Assembly (NCBI GenBank): GCA_035649495.1
Contig: DASRJL010000110.1
Location: 65,090-129,089 of the forward strand
DNA from: SG8-41 sp035649495
GTDB lineage: Bacteria; Pseudomonadota; Gammaproteobacteria; Burkholderiales; SG8-41
Length of the DNA: 64,000 bases
Direction of reading: 5' to 3'
In this document: in pieces, positions 8,757 through 16,957 of the stretch
Position numbering within the stretch: the first letter of the stretch is position 1
How the letters are laid out: each line of letters starts with the position of its first letter
Translations under genes and position numbers: made by a program
The notes under the pieces: generated by a model
Seen by the model: only the letters and a program-made list of their open reading frames with translations
Told to the model about the DNA's origin: nothing
Database searches by the model: none

Positions 8757-11700
8757 TCGCCGGTCTTATCCGCTGGTCGATCGCCAACCGTTTCCTGGTG
8801 CTGTTGGTGAGCGTGCTCGTGGCCGCATGGGGAACGGTGTCTTTGCTCCGCACACCGCTCGACGCGCTACCCGACCTTTCGGATACGCAGGTCATCATCC
8901 GCACCCCATTCCCCGGGCAGGCGCCGCGCATCGTCGAGGACCAGGTTACCTATCCCCTTTCGACCACGATGATGTCGGTCCCAGGCGCGAAGACCGTGCG
9001 CGGGTATTCGATGTTCGGGGACTCCTTCGTCTACATCCTGTTCGAGGACGGCACCGATCCCTATTGGGCACGATCTCGTGTTCTGGAATACCTCAACCAG
9101 GTGCAGTCGCGACTCCCCGCAGGCGCGAAACCTGCGCTCGGACCCGACGCCACTGGCGTGGGCTGGATTTACCAATACGCGCTCGTAGACAGGACGGGGA
9201 ACAACGACCTGGGCCAACTGCGTGCTTTGCAGGACTGGTTCCTGCGCTATGAGTTGAAATCCGTGCCCGACGTGGCCGAAGTCGCTTCGGTCGGCGGGAT
9301 GGTACGCCAGTACCAGATCGTGCTCCTCCCGGAGCGGCTGCGGGCCTACGGCATTTCCCACGGCCGCGTGATACAGGCCGTGCAGAACGCGAACCGGGAG
9401 ACCGGTGGCTCGGTGCTCGAATTGGGCGAAGCCGAATACATGGTACGCGCGAGCGGCTATCTGAAAACCCTCGAGGATTTCGCTGCAGTACCGCTGCTCA
9501 CCACCGAGGCCGGCACGCCCGTCATGTTGAAGGACGTGGCGCGCATCCAGATCGGGCCGGAAATGCGCCGCGGCATCGCCGAGCTGGACGGAGAAGGTGA
9601 AGTGACGGGAGCCATCGTCATCATGCGCCACGGCAAAAACGCGCTCACCACCATCGCAGCAGTCAAAGAGAAGATGGCCACGTTGAAGGCAAGCCTGCCA
9701 ACCGGCGTCGAGATCGTCGAGACCTATGATCGCTCCGGGCTCATCGAGCGTTCCGTGCGTCACCTCGCACAAAAGCTGCTTGAGGAATTTGCCGTCGTCG
9801 CCTTGGTCTGTCTTGTCTTCCTCCTTCACCTGCGCAGTGCTTTCGTCGCTATCGTGACGTTGCCTCTTGGGGTGCTGGCGGCGTTTATCGTGATGCACTA
9901 CCAGGGCGTCAACGCGAACATCATGTCACTGGGCGGCATCGCAATCGCCATCGGCGCCATGGTCGACGCCGCGATCGTAATGATCGAAAATGCCCACAAG
10001 AGGCTCGAAGCATGGCATCACGCTCATCCAGAGGTGGAGCTGTCGGTCTCCGAGCGTTGGCGAGTGATCGGTGATGCAGCCGCCGAAGTGGGCCCGGCAC
10101 TTTTCTTTTCGCTACTCATCATCACACTCTCGTTCGTTCCGGTATTCGCGCTGCAGGCGCAGGAAGGCCGGCTCTTCGCCCCCCTCGCTTATACCAAGAC
10201 CTATGCCATGGCTGCCGCGGCGGGACTCTCCGTGACACTCGTTCCGGTGCTGATGGGGTATCTCATCCGGGGCCGTATTCCCCAAGAAGGTCGCAATCCG
10301 CTAAACCGCCTATTGATAGCCGGATACAGGCCACTTCTTGCGATCGTCCTTCGCGCGCCCTGGTTGACCATCGCCGTAGCCGTACTCCTGGCGGTTTCGT
10401 CGCTCATCCCCTTGAGCCGCCTGGGCACCGAGTTCCTCCCTCCCCTCGATGAAGGCGATCTCCTTTACATGCCTTCAGCACTGCCTGGGCTTTCCACCGG
10501 TAAGGCAGCAGAGCTCCTGCAGCAGACCGACCGGCTCATTGCCACCGTGCCCGAAGTAAAGAGGGTCTTCGGCAAAATCGGACGCGCGGAGACCGCAACC
10601 GATCCGGCCCCGCTGGAAATGGTCGAAACGGTGGTGCAATTGAAGCCTCGCTCGGAGTGGCGTGCCGGGATGACACCGGAGAAACTGGTGGAGGAGCTCG
10701 ACCGGGTCGTGCGTCTCCCGGGTCTCTCGAACATCTGGATCCCGCCCATCCGCAATCGCATAGACATGCTCGCGACCGGCATCAAGAGCCCCTTGGGCAT
10801 CAAGGTATCGGGGAATGACCTCGGCCAGATCGAGCAGGTCGCGGGGGAAATAGAACGCGCTGTGAAGGATGTGCCGGGAGTGTCCACCGCCCTTGCGGAA
10901 CGGGTGCAGGGAGGCCGGTACATCGACATATCGATCGACCGCAACGCCGCCAGCCGGTATGGAATGTCCATCGCGGACGTCCAGTCCGTCGTCTCATCGG
11001 CCATCGGCGGGGAAAATATCGGCGAGACCATCGAAGGAAGGCGCCGCTTTCCGATCAATGTGCGCTATCCACGTGAATCAAGGGATTCGCTCGAGGGGCT
11101 CAAGGCCTTACCCATCGTCACCGAACGCGGCGCCCAGATTCCGTTGTCAGCAGTCGCCGCGATCAATCTCGCTGACGGGCCGCCAATGCTGCGCTCGGAG
11201 AACGCCCGCCTGTCGGGGTGGATCTATGTCGATATCCGTGGGCGCGATCTTGGTTCTGTCGTCCAGGATGCGCAGCGCGTGGTTGCGCAACGGGTGAAGC
11301 TCCCTCCGGGCGTGTCCCTGAGCTGGTCAGGCCAGTTCGAGTACCTTGAAAGGGCCCGCGCCCGGCTCGTGCTGGTCGTTCCTTTCGTCCTTCTCGTCAT
11401 CTTCGTGCTGCTCTTTATGACGTTCCAGCGCATGGACGAGGCCTTGCTCATCATGCTTTCGCTCCCTTTTTCGCTGGTGGGCGGTTTCTGGTTCATCTAT
11501 GCCCTCGGCCATAATTTCTCCGTAGCGGGTGCAGTGGGTTTCATCGCACTGGCCGGTGTCGCTGCGGAATTCGGCGTCGTCATGCTGCTCTACCTCAAGC
11601 AGGCGGTCGAGCGTCACGGTGTGGGACACCTTATGGAGGCAATCGACGAAGGGGCAGTACAGCGCGTTCGACCGAAGGCAATGACCGTCGCGGTCATCAT

Positions 11701-11872
11701 CGCGGGCCTGATCCCGATCATGTGGAGCGAAGGCTCCGGCGCCGAAGTCATGCAGCGCATCGCCGCCCCCATGATCGGGGGAATGCTTACAGCCCCTCTG
11801 TTGTCAATGTTCGTTATTCCAGCAGCTTATCTGTTGTTAAACCGCAACCGCAGGAAAGGAGAAGTGCAATGA
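8753..11872 (+). CDS. cusA: Cu(I)/Ag(I) RND efflux transporter CusA
   Basis: A 1039-residue inner-membrane proton-driven pump of the heavy-metal RND family, full length. The three methionines that bind Cu(I)/Ag(I) in E. coli CusA have counterparts here in LLYMPS, LEMVET and RIDMLAT, which supports monovalent copper/silver rather than zinc/cobalt. The transmembrane helix with the proton-relay aspartate reads GAMVDAAIVMIEN. The start is a GTG overlapping the cusB stop. The last base pairs overlap the ATG of the following cusF gene, so the whole operon is translationally coupled. Confidence 0.95.
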   Translation: MIAGLIRWSIANRFLVLLVSVLVAAWGTVSLLRTPLDALPDLSDTQVIIRTPFPGQAPRIVEDQVTYPLSTTMMSVPGAKTVRGYSMFGDSFVYILFEDGTDPYWARSRVLEYLNQVQSRLPAGAKPALGPDATGVGWIYQYALVDRTGNNDLGQLRALQDWFLRYELKSVPDVAEVASVGGMVRQYQIVLLPERLRAYGISHGRVIQAVQNANRETGGSVLELGEAEYMVRASGYLKTLEDFAAVPLLTTEAGTPVMLKDVARIQIGPEMRRGIAELDGEGEVTGAIVIMRHGKNALTTIAAVKEKMATLKASLPTGVEIVETYDRSGLIERSVRHLAQKLLEEFAVVALVCLVFLLHLRSAFVAIVTLPLGVLAAFIVMHYQGVNANIMSLGGIAIAIGAMVDAAIVMIENAHKRLEAWHHAHPEVELSVSERWRVIGDAAAEVGPALFFSLLIITLSFVPVFALQAQEGRLFAPLAYTKTYAMAAAAGLSVTLVPVLMGYLIRGRIPQEGRNPLNRLLIAGYRPLLAIVLRAPWLTIAVAVLLAVSSLIPLSRLGTEFLPPLDEGDLLYMPSALPGLSTGKAAELLQQTDRLIATVPEVKRVFGKIGRAETATDPAPLEMVETVVQLKPRSEWRAGMTPEKLVEELDRVVRLPGLSNIWIPPIRNRIDMLATGIKSPLGIKVSGNDLGQIEQVAGEIERAVKDVPGVSTALAERVQGGRYIDISIDRNAASRYGMSIADVQSVVSSAIGGENIGETIEGRRRFPINVRYPRESRDSLEGLKALPIVTERGAQIPLSAVAAINLADGPPMLRSENARLSGWIYVDIRGRDLGSVVQDAQRVVAQRVKLPPGVSLSWSGQFEYLERARARLVLVVPFVLLVIFVLLFMTFQRMDEALLIMLSLPFSLVGGFWFIYALGHNFSVAGAVGFIALAGVAAEFGVVMLLYLKQAVERHGVGHLMEAIDEGAVQRVRPKAMTVAVIIAGLIPIMWSEGSGAEVMQRIAAPMIGGMLTAPLLSMFVIPAAYLLLNRNRRKGEVQ

Positions 11873-12240
11873 AACGCCTCGTAACGCTGTCTGCCATTAT
11901 GGCTCTGTCGATCAGCGCCGCCTTCACCGTCCAGGCCCAGATGAAGGATATGGACATGCAAAAAGGCATGGACATGAAGGGAATGGAGATGAAGAAGGAC
12001 GGCGGCAAATCCGGCCAGGGCACGGTCCACAAAGGAACCGGCGTGGTGAAAAAAGTCGACGCCGCCAAAGGCGCCGTCACGCTCGATCACGAGCCAATCA
12101 AGAGCGCGAACTGGTCGGCCATGACCATGACCTTCAACGTCAAGGACAAGAAGATGCTGGAGAACGTGAAGAGCGGGCAGAAGGTCCAGTTTGAATTCGT
12201 TCAAGAGGGGAAGGAGAACGTAATCACCAGCATCAAATAG
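11869..12240 (+). CDS. cusF: CusF-like periplasmic copper/silver chaperone
   Basis: A 123-residue exported protein. A signal peptide ends near residue 23 (VQA-QM), followed by a Met/Asp/Lys-rich linker with repeated DM and GM pairs (KDMDMQKGMDMKGMEM), then a CusF OB-fold. The copper ligands are seen as LDHEPI with the His, and NWSAMTM with the Trp and two Met. The start ATG overlaps the cusA stop (ATGA), and an AGGAGA ribosome-binding site lies inside the end of cusA. CusF delivers Cu(I)/Ag(I) from the periplasm to the CusCBA pump. It is a near-duplicate in function of the domain fused to CusB. Confidence 0.92.
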   Translation: MKRLVTLSAIMALSISAAFTVQAQMKDMDMQKGMDMKGMEMKKDGGKSGQGTVHKGTGVVKKVDAAKGAVTLDHEPIKSANWSAMTMTFNVKDKKMLENVKSGQKVQFEFVQEGKENVITSIK

Positions 12241-12366
12241 GGATCTGCCGGGCAGGCGCATACCATTGCTGCGCCGATGCGTTCACCCCTTGCTACCGTA
12301 CTCGTCGTGTTCTTCGTGGCGGTCGCCCTTAACTATCCGAGGTAGCTCGCGCGAAGTGGCTGTTGC

Positions 12367-13338
12367 CTACACAGAGCCGCGACTGGTCAGGTTCGCTAGA
12401 AGCTTCGCTAGGGAGCGACGTTCCAGCGCTGCATCGACAAGATGACTGCGTGATTTCACAGCAGCTTCGAGCGCGGTCCGCCATCGGGCGTCTCCGCTTG
12501 TGCGTAGGAGCAGGCCGGACAGCGCTACGTCGTTGCCGACTGGAAACAACGCCGGATAGCGTTTGCCGAGTAGCCCGGTATTGCCACCGATAGCAGACGC
12601 GATGACGGGTACGCCGATGGCGATGGCTTCGGAGACCACGTGAGCGCCGCCCTCCATGCGGCTCGATATCACCATGGCGTGGCTGCGCGCCAGCCAGCGC
12701 ATGGCGCCGGCGTGATCGAGCTCGCCTAGCCAGCGATAACGCGGTTCTGAGCGCATCAGCGCGCGTGCCTCGCGCGCGAAGTCGGTCGACATCGCCTTAC
12801 CCAGGTGCACAACGCGTATGGCCTTGTCGGCAGGCAGGCGGCGGAGCGCGAGCGCCGCCCGAAATGGATCCTTTTCTTCACGCAAATGGCCGATGACGGT
12901 AATCAGACAATAGCTGCGCGGTAGCGCCTGCCGCTGTACTGCGCGCACCGACTGATGGATCACGAAAGTCTTCCTGCGCAGGGCCGCACCGATTTCGGAC
13001 AGACCTTCACGCTGCAGAACGACCATCCGATCGGCAAGGCGCAGCGATTCACGTGCATCGTCGTCGCTGTGTATATCGCGATAAAGGTCCGTGCCAGTCA
13101 GCACCAGCACTAACGGTCGGTCCGGATATGCGGCCTTCCAGGCCTTGATTGAAGCGTGACTGCGGCGGGCATGCAGGGCGACGAGGGCCCCGCAATCCTG
13201 CCCTGCCCACGTTTGTGTGATGTCTATCCTGTGGCCGAGGGCGCGCATATGCGCCGCCCAGCGCTCGGCTGTGTTGCGATTGCCATGGCGGGAGCCGGGC
13301 CGGGCCGGTGTTACGATGACGATACGCAATGCTGACAA
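12367..13338 (-). CDS. senB: Selenosugar synthase SenB (TIGR04348-type glycosyltransferase)
   Basis: A 323-residue GT4-like glycosyltransferase. The family pattern is strong: VTPARPGSRHGNRNTAERW at the start, then ALHARRSHASI, LTGTDLYRD, HLREEKDPFRAA, PRYRWLGEL and SSRMEGGAHVVSEAIA. TIGR04348 proteins include SenB, which in selenoneine biosynthesis joins selenophosphate to a UDP-sugar to make a selenosugar. Its usual partners SenA and the SelD-like SenC are not in this window. It lies 25 bases after the ArsR-rhodanese gene on the same strand. No ATG is available: the start is TTG at 13338 or TTG at 13329. Confidence 0.82.
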   Translation of the reverse strand: MSALRIVIVTPARPGSRHGNRNTAERWAAHMRALGHRIDITQTWAGQDCGALVALHARRSHASIKAWKAAYPDRPLVLVLTGTDLYRDIHSDDDARESLRLADRMVVLQREGLSEIGAALRRKTFVIHQSVRAVQRQALPRSYCLITVIGHLREEKDPFRAALALRRLPADKAIRVVHLGKAMSTDFAREARALMRSEPRYRWLGELDHAGAMRWLARSHAMVISSRMEGGAHVVSEAIAIGVPVIASAIGGNTGLLGKRYPALFPVGNDVALSGLLLRTSGDARWRTALEAAVKSRSHLVDAALERRSLAKLLANLTSRGSV

Positions 13339-13363
13339 TCCCGTCGGGAGAAAAAGGGACGGG

Positions 13364-14023
13364 CTAGGCGCGCTCCACAGGAAGGCCGGCTAGCCGCCAC
13401 TCCGGCATACCCGCTTCAAGCCTGCGTGCCTTCAGGCCCTTCTTTCGCAGCATAGCCACCGCATCGTAGGACATCAGGCAGTACGGCCCACGACAGTACG
13501 CAACAACTTCCCGGCCTTTCGGCAGGTCGCGCAGGCGCTTTTCCAGCTCGTGGATCGGTATGTTGATCGCGCCCGGCAGATGGCCCGCCGCGTACTCTTC
13601 CGGCGGCCGGACGTCGAGGACCGTGACCAGGCCCTTTCGAGCCCGCTCCAGCAGTTCCTTCGCCGGCACCGGCTCGAGGTCATCCTTTTGCGCCAGGTAA
13701 AGCCTGACGATGCGCTCGACCTCCGCCAAATACGCCTCGCCTACCTGGCCGAGAGCCGAGAGCAGCCCAACAACCTGGTCCCCCGCGAGACGGTAGAAGA
13801 CATACAAGCCTTCCTTACGACCGACAATCAGGCCTGCCTGCCGCAGTTTTTGCAGGTGCTGAGAGGTATTGGCAACCGTCGTTCCGGTCAGGTTTGCCAA
13901 CTGCTCCACGTTTCGTTCCGCCTGGGCGAGCAGTTCCAGAAACTCAATCCGGGTCGAGCTGGAGAGCGCCGTTCCGATGCGGGCCAGATTGGTGAATATG
14001 TCCCGCTTCGCGTTGGTTGACAT
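13364..14023 (-). CDS. ArsR-family regulator fused to rhodanese domain
   Basis: A 219-residue two-domain protein. Residues about 5-85 form an ArsR-type winged helix (LANLTGTTVANTSQHLQKLRQAGLI). Residues about 115-215 form a rhodanese domain with the active-site loop CRGPYC at 177-182. Proteins of this layout are thought to repress sulfur-related genes and sense or handle persulfide through the rhodanese cysteine; here the same could apply to selenium, given senB just downstream. The ATG at 14023 is preferred because the upstream start at 14050 is TTG and an AGAGG sequence precedes the ATG. It is divergent from the sterol desaturase gene. Confidence 0.85.
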   Translation of the reverse strand: MSTNAKRDIFTNLARIGTALSSSTRIEFLELLAQAERNVEQLANLTGTTVANTSQHLQKLRQAGLIVGRKEGLYVFYRLAGDQVVGLLSALGQVGEAYLAEVERIVRLYLAQKDDLEPVPAKELLERARKGLVTVLDVRPPEEYAAGHLPGAINIPIHELEKRLRDLPKGREVVAYCRGPYCLMSYDAVAMLRKKGLKARRLEAGMPEWRLAGLPVERA

Positions 14024-14049
14024 CCAATGAACCTCTGTTCTACTATTCA

Positions 14050-14082
14050 AGTGATTAATTGATTATATGATCGTTTGACTAT
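14050..14082. promoter_or_regulatory. AT-rich imperfect palindrome, candidate ArsR operator
   Basis: The 91-base gap between the ArsR-rhodanese gene and the desaturase gene is unusually AT-rich in the middle. The outer arms TCAAGTGAT and ATCGTTTGA match as inverted repeats at seven of nine positions. ArsR-type repressors commonly bind AT-rich imperfect palindromes next to their own start, so this is the likely operator for both divergent genes. Positions are approximate to a base or two. Confidence 0.45.
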
Positions 14083-14114
14083 TGTGTCCATTCTAACCGT
14101 GAGCAAAGCCGACC

Positions 14115-14945
14115 ATGGCCGAGTTTGAGGGGCCGATTCGGCTTGGGGCTTTCCTGGCTGTTTTTGTAGCGGTAGCCCTGTGGGAAGTTCTTGCTCCGTG
14201 CCGGAGACAGGAGTTCCGGCGAGCGGCGCGCTGGCCGCACAACATCGGTCTTCTCCTGGTGAACGTGGTTCTACTGCGGGTGGTAGCGCCGGGTGCAGCG
14301 GTTGCTGTGGCCATGACGGCTGAGGCCGGCGGATGGGGACTGCTGAACGCCCTACCTTTCCCAGCCTGGCTCGCGGTTCCGCTTGCAGTGATGCTGCTCG
14401 ACCTCGCCATCTACTTCCAGCACGTCATGTTTCATGCCGTGCCGACGCTTTGGCGGCTGCACCGCGTGCACCATGCCGACCTCGAATTCGATCTCACCAC
14501 GGGTACCCGCTTTCACCCGTTTGAGATTCTGATTTCGACCGCAATCAAGTGCGCAGCGGTCGCGGCCATCGGCGCCTCCCCCATCTCAGTCCTGATTTTT
14601 GAGGTGCTGCTTAACTCGACCGCGATGTTCAACCACGCAAACGCTTCCTTGCCGGCGATTATCGATCGATGGGTGCGATGGGTCCTTGTCACCCCCGACA
14701 TGCATCGTGTTCATCATTCCGTTCGCTACGAGGAGTCCTCTAGCAATTTCGGGTTTAACCTGCCGTGGTGGGATCGGCTCTTCGGGACATACCGGCCCCA
14801 GCCGAAGCTGGGCCATGCCGCCATGAACATCGGCGTCGATGCGTTCCGCTTCCCGGAGGATTCGCGTCTCGACCGACTCCTCGTGCAACCCTTTCGCGAT
14901 ACGCCAGGCCAGTACCCCATCAACCGGCGAGAGGCCGCGGGGTGA
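14115..14945 (+). CDS. Sterol desaturase/fatty acid hydroxylase family membrane protein
   Basis: A 276-residue integral membrane protein with the histidine boxes of the fatty acid hydroxylase superfamily: HVMFH (103-107), HRVHH (116-120), a later FNHAN and HRVHHS near residue 205. These bind a di-iron centre that hydroxylates or desaturates lipids. Four or so hydrophobic helices precede and separate the boxes. The C-terminal NFGFNLPWWDRLFGTYR stretch is typical. It is divergent from the ArsR-rhodanese gene and its 3' end overlaps the frame of a rhodanese. The lipid substrate cannot be told. Confidence 0.88.
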   Translation: MAEFEGPIRLGAFLAVFVAVALWEVLAPCRRQEFRRAARWPHNIGLLLVNVVLLRVVAPGAAVAVAMTAEAGGWGLLNALPFPAWLAVPLAVMLLDLAIYFQHVMFHAVPTLWRLHRVHHADLEFDLTTGTRFHPFEILISTAIKCAAVAAIGASPISVLIFEVLLNSTAMFNHANASLPAIIDRWVRWVLVTPDMHRVHHSVRYEESSSNFGFNLPWWDRLFGTYRPQPKLGHAAMNIGVDAFRFPEDSRLDRLLVQPFRDTPGQYPINRREAAG

Positions 14946-15249
14946 GCGTCTGCCCGGCAGTGCTTCGGCCGCGGTTATCGATGTGCGGGGGCCGGATGAA
15001 TTTAACGGGCCTTTGGGACATATACCCGATGCCCTTAACGTGCCGCTGGGCGAGCTTGAGGCCCGGCTAGCAGCCCTCACTTCTGACAAACGACAGATGG
15101 TTGTAGTCTGCAAAACGGACAAACGATCTGTAAAGGCTGCAGAGAGTCTTCGAGCCCATGGAATTAAGCATGTGATGGTATTGCGCGGCGGCATGGAGGA
15201 ATGGAGCTGTCAGGCCGCGCCATCGCAGGCAATCATTACGCCGATCTAG
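14839..15249 (+). CDS. Single-domain rhodanese (sulfurtransferase), start uncertain
   Basis: The rhodanese domain is clear: VIDVRGPDEF, GHIPDALNVPL, the active-site loop CKTDKRS and LRGGMEEW. The only in-frame ATG (14839) lies 107 bases inside the desaturase gene, and the 34 residues it adds before the domain look like an out-of-frame reading of that gene. No other standard start is seen between there and the domain. Either it starts inside the desaturase gene or this is the remnant of a longer protein cut at its 5' end. It probably acts in persulfide transfer, like the rhodanese fused to the nearby ArsR. Confidence 0.6.
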   Translation: MRSASRRIRVSTDSSCNPFAIRQASTPSTGERPRGERLPGSASAAVIDVRGPDEFNGPLGHIPDALNVPLGELEARLAALTSDKRQMVVVCKTDKRSVKAAESLRAHGIKHVMVLRGGMEEWSCQAAPSQAIITPI

Positions 15250-15314
15250 CGCTCGCTTACCTTTCAGGCAGCCAGCGCGCCGCATGTGGAACACCCTAAC
15301 CGGGAGACCAATCC

Positions 15315-15614
15315 ATGCATCCGACGCACCCACCGTCGCAGGTTCCTCCCGCGCCTGCGAACAAGTCCATGACTTACCTGCTGGGTGGTCTATCCATTTT
15401 CACAATGGTCATGACGATCCCACAAGTCCTGACGGTTTGGATCGGTCATCAAACGGCAGGAGTTTCGCTTATCTCCTGGAGTGCATACTTGATTTCCGCC
15501 CTGGTATGGTTCTGGTACGGAATACAAAAACGAGATCGAAATATCTACTTGCCGTGCATAGGCTGGATCGTACTTGATGCGGCAGTGGTGTCCGGTGTAC
15601 TCATTCTAGGATGA
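15315..15614 (+). CDS. SemiSWEET-like small sugar transporter (PQ-loop)
   Basis: A 99-residue protein with three hydrophobic helices. The first contains the PQ motif (TIPQVLTVW), followed by GHQTAGVSLISWSAYL and WFWYGIQKRDRNIYLPCI, the typical MtN3/SemiSWEET triple-helix bundle. SemiSWEETs dimerise to form a facilitative sugar channel in the inner membrane. A second Met (MTYLLGG) lies closer to helix one and could be the true start. It stands just upstream of the GH84 enzyme, on the same strand with a 54-base gap, so a shared sugar-related role is possible but unproven. Confidence 0.8.
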   Translation: MHPTHPPSQVPPAPANKSMTYLLGGLSIFTMVMTIPQVLTVWIGHQTAGVSLISWSAYLISALVWFWYGIQKRDRNIYLPCIGWIVLDAAVVSGVLILG

Positions 15615-15668
15615 TTCTTTCTAGCGCACGCATGATTCCGGGTTTTAATTCGCTTTGGGGCTAATCAC

Positions 15669-16811
15669 GTGCGACGCGGGTCCACGTTTCAACGCCGCGG
15701 AATTGTCGAAGGATTCTTCGGACCTCCCTGGAGCATGCCGCACCGCAAGGCTCTTTTCCGGTTCGGCGCAAAGAGGGGGATGAACACCTATCTCTACGCC
15801 CCCAAGGACGACCCTTATCACCGCGCGCGCTGGAGGGATCCCTATCCGAAGGGCGAATGGAAAGTGCTGCAGGATCTCATCAAGGCCGCGCAAGAGCAGC
15901 ATATCGATTTCGTTTACGCCTTCCACCCAGGAAAGGGGCTGCGGTTCTCCGCTCTAGAGCCCGCGCAGCTTTTGCTCGAGAAGGCCGCGCGCTTCTACGA
16001 TGCGGGCGTGCGAATCTTCGCGGTTCTGTTCGATGACATCCCCTCGCGCCTGAGTCACGCGGCGGACCGAAAACACTTTGGTGGTAGCCTGGCCAGGGCC
16101 GAAGGACTGTGGCTGGAGAAGATCCTCGAACGGCAGCCGGCGTCCTGGACGGAAGTGGAATGGTGGATCTGTCCCTCCCGCTACACGGAACACCCCCGGC
16201 TCGAGCGCATGTTCGGCGTCTTCGAGCCGCGCTTCTGGCAGACGCTCGCCAGACACCTGCCCGCCCCTGTCGCCTGTCTCTGGACCGGGCCTGCCATTGT
16301 GCCCCGGACGGTCTCCCTGGCCCATGCGCGCAAGGTGGCACGTCAGCTCAAGCACCCCCTGATTCTCTGGGACAACTACCCCGTCAACGATTTGTCGATG
16401 AGCGATGAGATGCATCTCGCTCCCCTTGCCGGCCGCGACTCGCGCCTGCCGGCGGCGGTTTACGGCTATCTGAACAATCCCCTGTTGCAGGAGAGTTTGA
16501 GCCTGGTTCCGCTCGCCACCTGCTTCGACTACGCCGCGAACCCTGCGGCATACGATCCCGAGAGGAGCTGGAGGGAAGTCGTGCGGGAGCTTTTCGGCGC
16601 GAGCGCTATTCCTCACTGGCGCGCTATTCTGGATTTCTGCGAGAGGATGAATCGCTCAAAGGGCGGGAAACGATCCACCGCACTCGCGCCCGGCAGGCTA
16701 CGCGCACTTCGAGAAGCGGACCGTTACCTCTTGAGAAATCAAGGACGCCGTTGGTTTGAAGAGTTTCGTCCGTGGCTCGCGCGACTCGAAGCCGAACTGG
16801 CGCGGCGGTAA
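15669..16811 (+). CDS. GH84-type beta-N-acetylglucosaminidase domain protein (O-GlcNAcase-like)
   Basis: A 380-residue protein made almost entirely of a GH84-like catalytic barrel. The opening GIVEGFFGPPWS (11-22) is a family hallmark; the adjacent catalytic aspartates are D122-D123 in AVLFDDI; and WDNYPVND carries the substrate-binding Asn/Asp pair. GH84 enzymes remove N-acetylglucosamine, in eukaryotes from O-GlcNAc proteins. No signal peptide is seen, so a cytoplasmic location is predicted, and the usual extra domains of larger bacterial GH84 enzymes are absent. The start is GTG. It closes the probable acquired block. Confidence 0.85.
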   Translation: MRRGSTFQRRGIVEGFFGPPWSMPHRKALFRFGAKRGMNTYLYAPKDDPYHRARWRDPYPKGEWKVLQDLIKAAQEQHIDFVYAFHPGKGLRFSALEPAQLLLEKAARFYDAGVRIFAVLFDDIPSRLSHAADRKHFGGSLARAEGLWLEKILERQPASWTEVEWWICPSRYTEHPRLERMFGVFEPRFWQTLARHLPAPVACLWTGPAIVPRTVSLAHARKVARQLKHPLILWDNYPVNDLSMSDEMHLAPLAGRDSRLPAAVYGYLNNPLLQESLSLVPLATCFDYAANPAAYDPERSWREVVRELFGASAIPHWRAILDFCERMNRSKGGKRSTALAPGRLRALREADRYLLRNQGRRWFEEFRPWLARLEAELARR

Positions 16812-16957
16812 AGGGACCTGACGGCGGCTATCTGGAAATCTAAGGCTCGGCCGTATCGGGCGGCAGCCGGCTCAAAAGCGGACACTAAACTTTCATCGGT
16901 CAGCCCGTGACACGGGCCCTCAGCTCGGCAGCGCATACCTCAACCGGCGCGGCCTCC

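Noticed and set aside
12276..12344. Possible gene relic: a 22-codon frame starting ATGCGTTCACCC with a hydrophobic segment ending NYPR and a stop
   Set aside because: It could be the start of a membrane protein truncated by a stop, but the remaining sequence is too short to support a family or a pseudogene call.
16812..16957. tRNA or attachment site at the right edge of the acquired block
   Set aside because: No tRNA-like cloverleaf was found. There is only a short GCCCGT/ACGGGC hairpin and no direct repeat matching the left edge.
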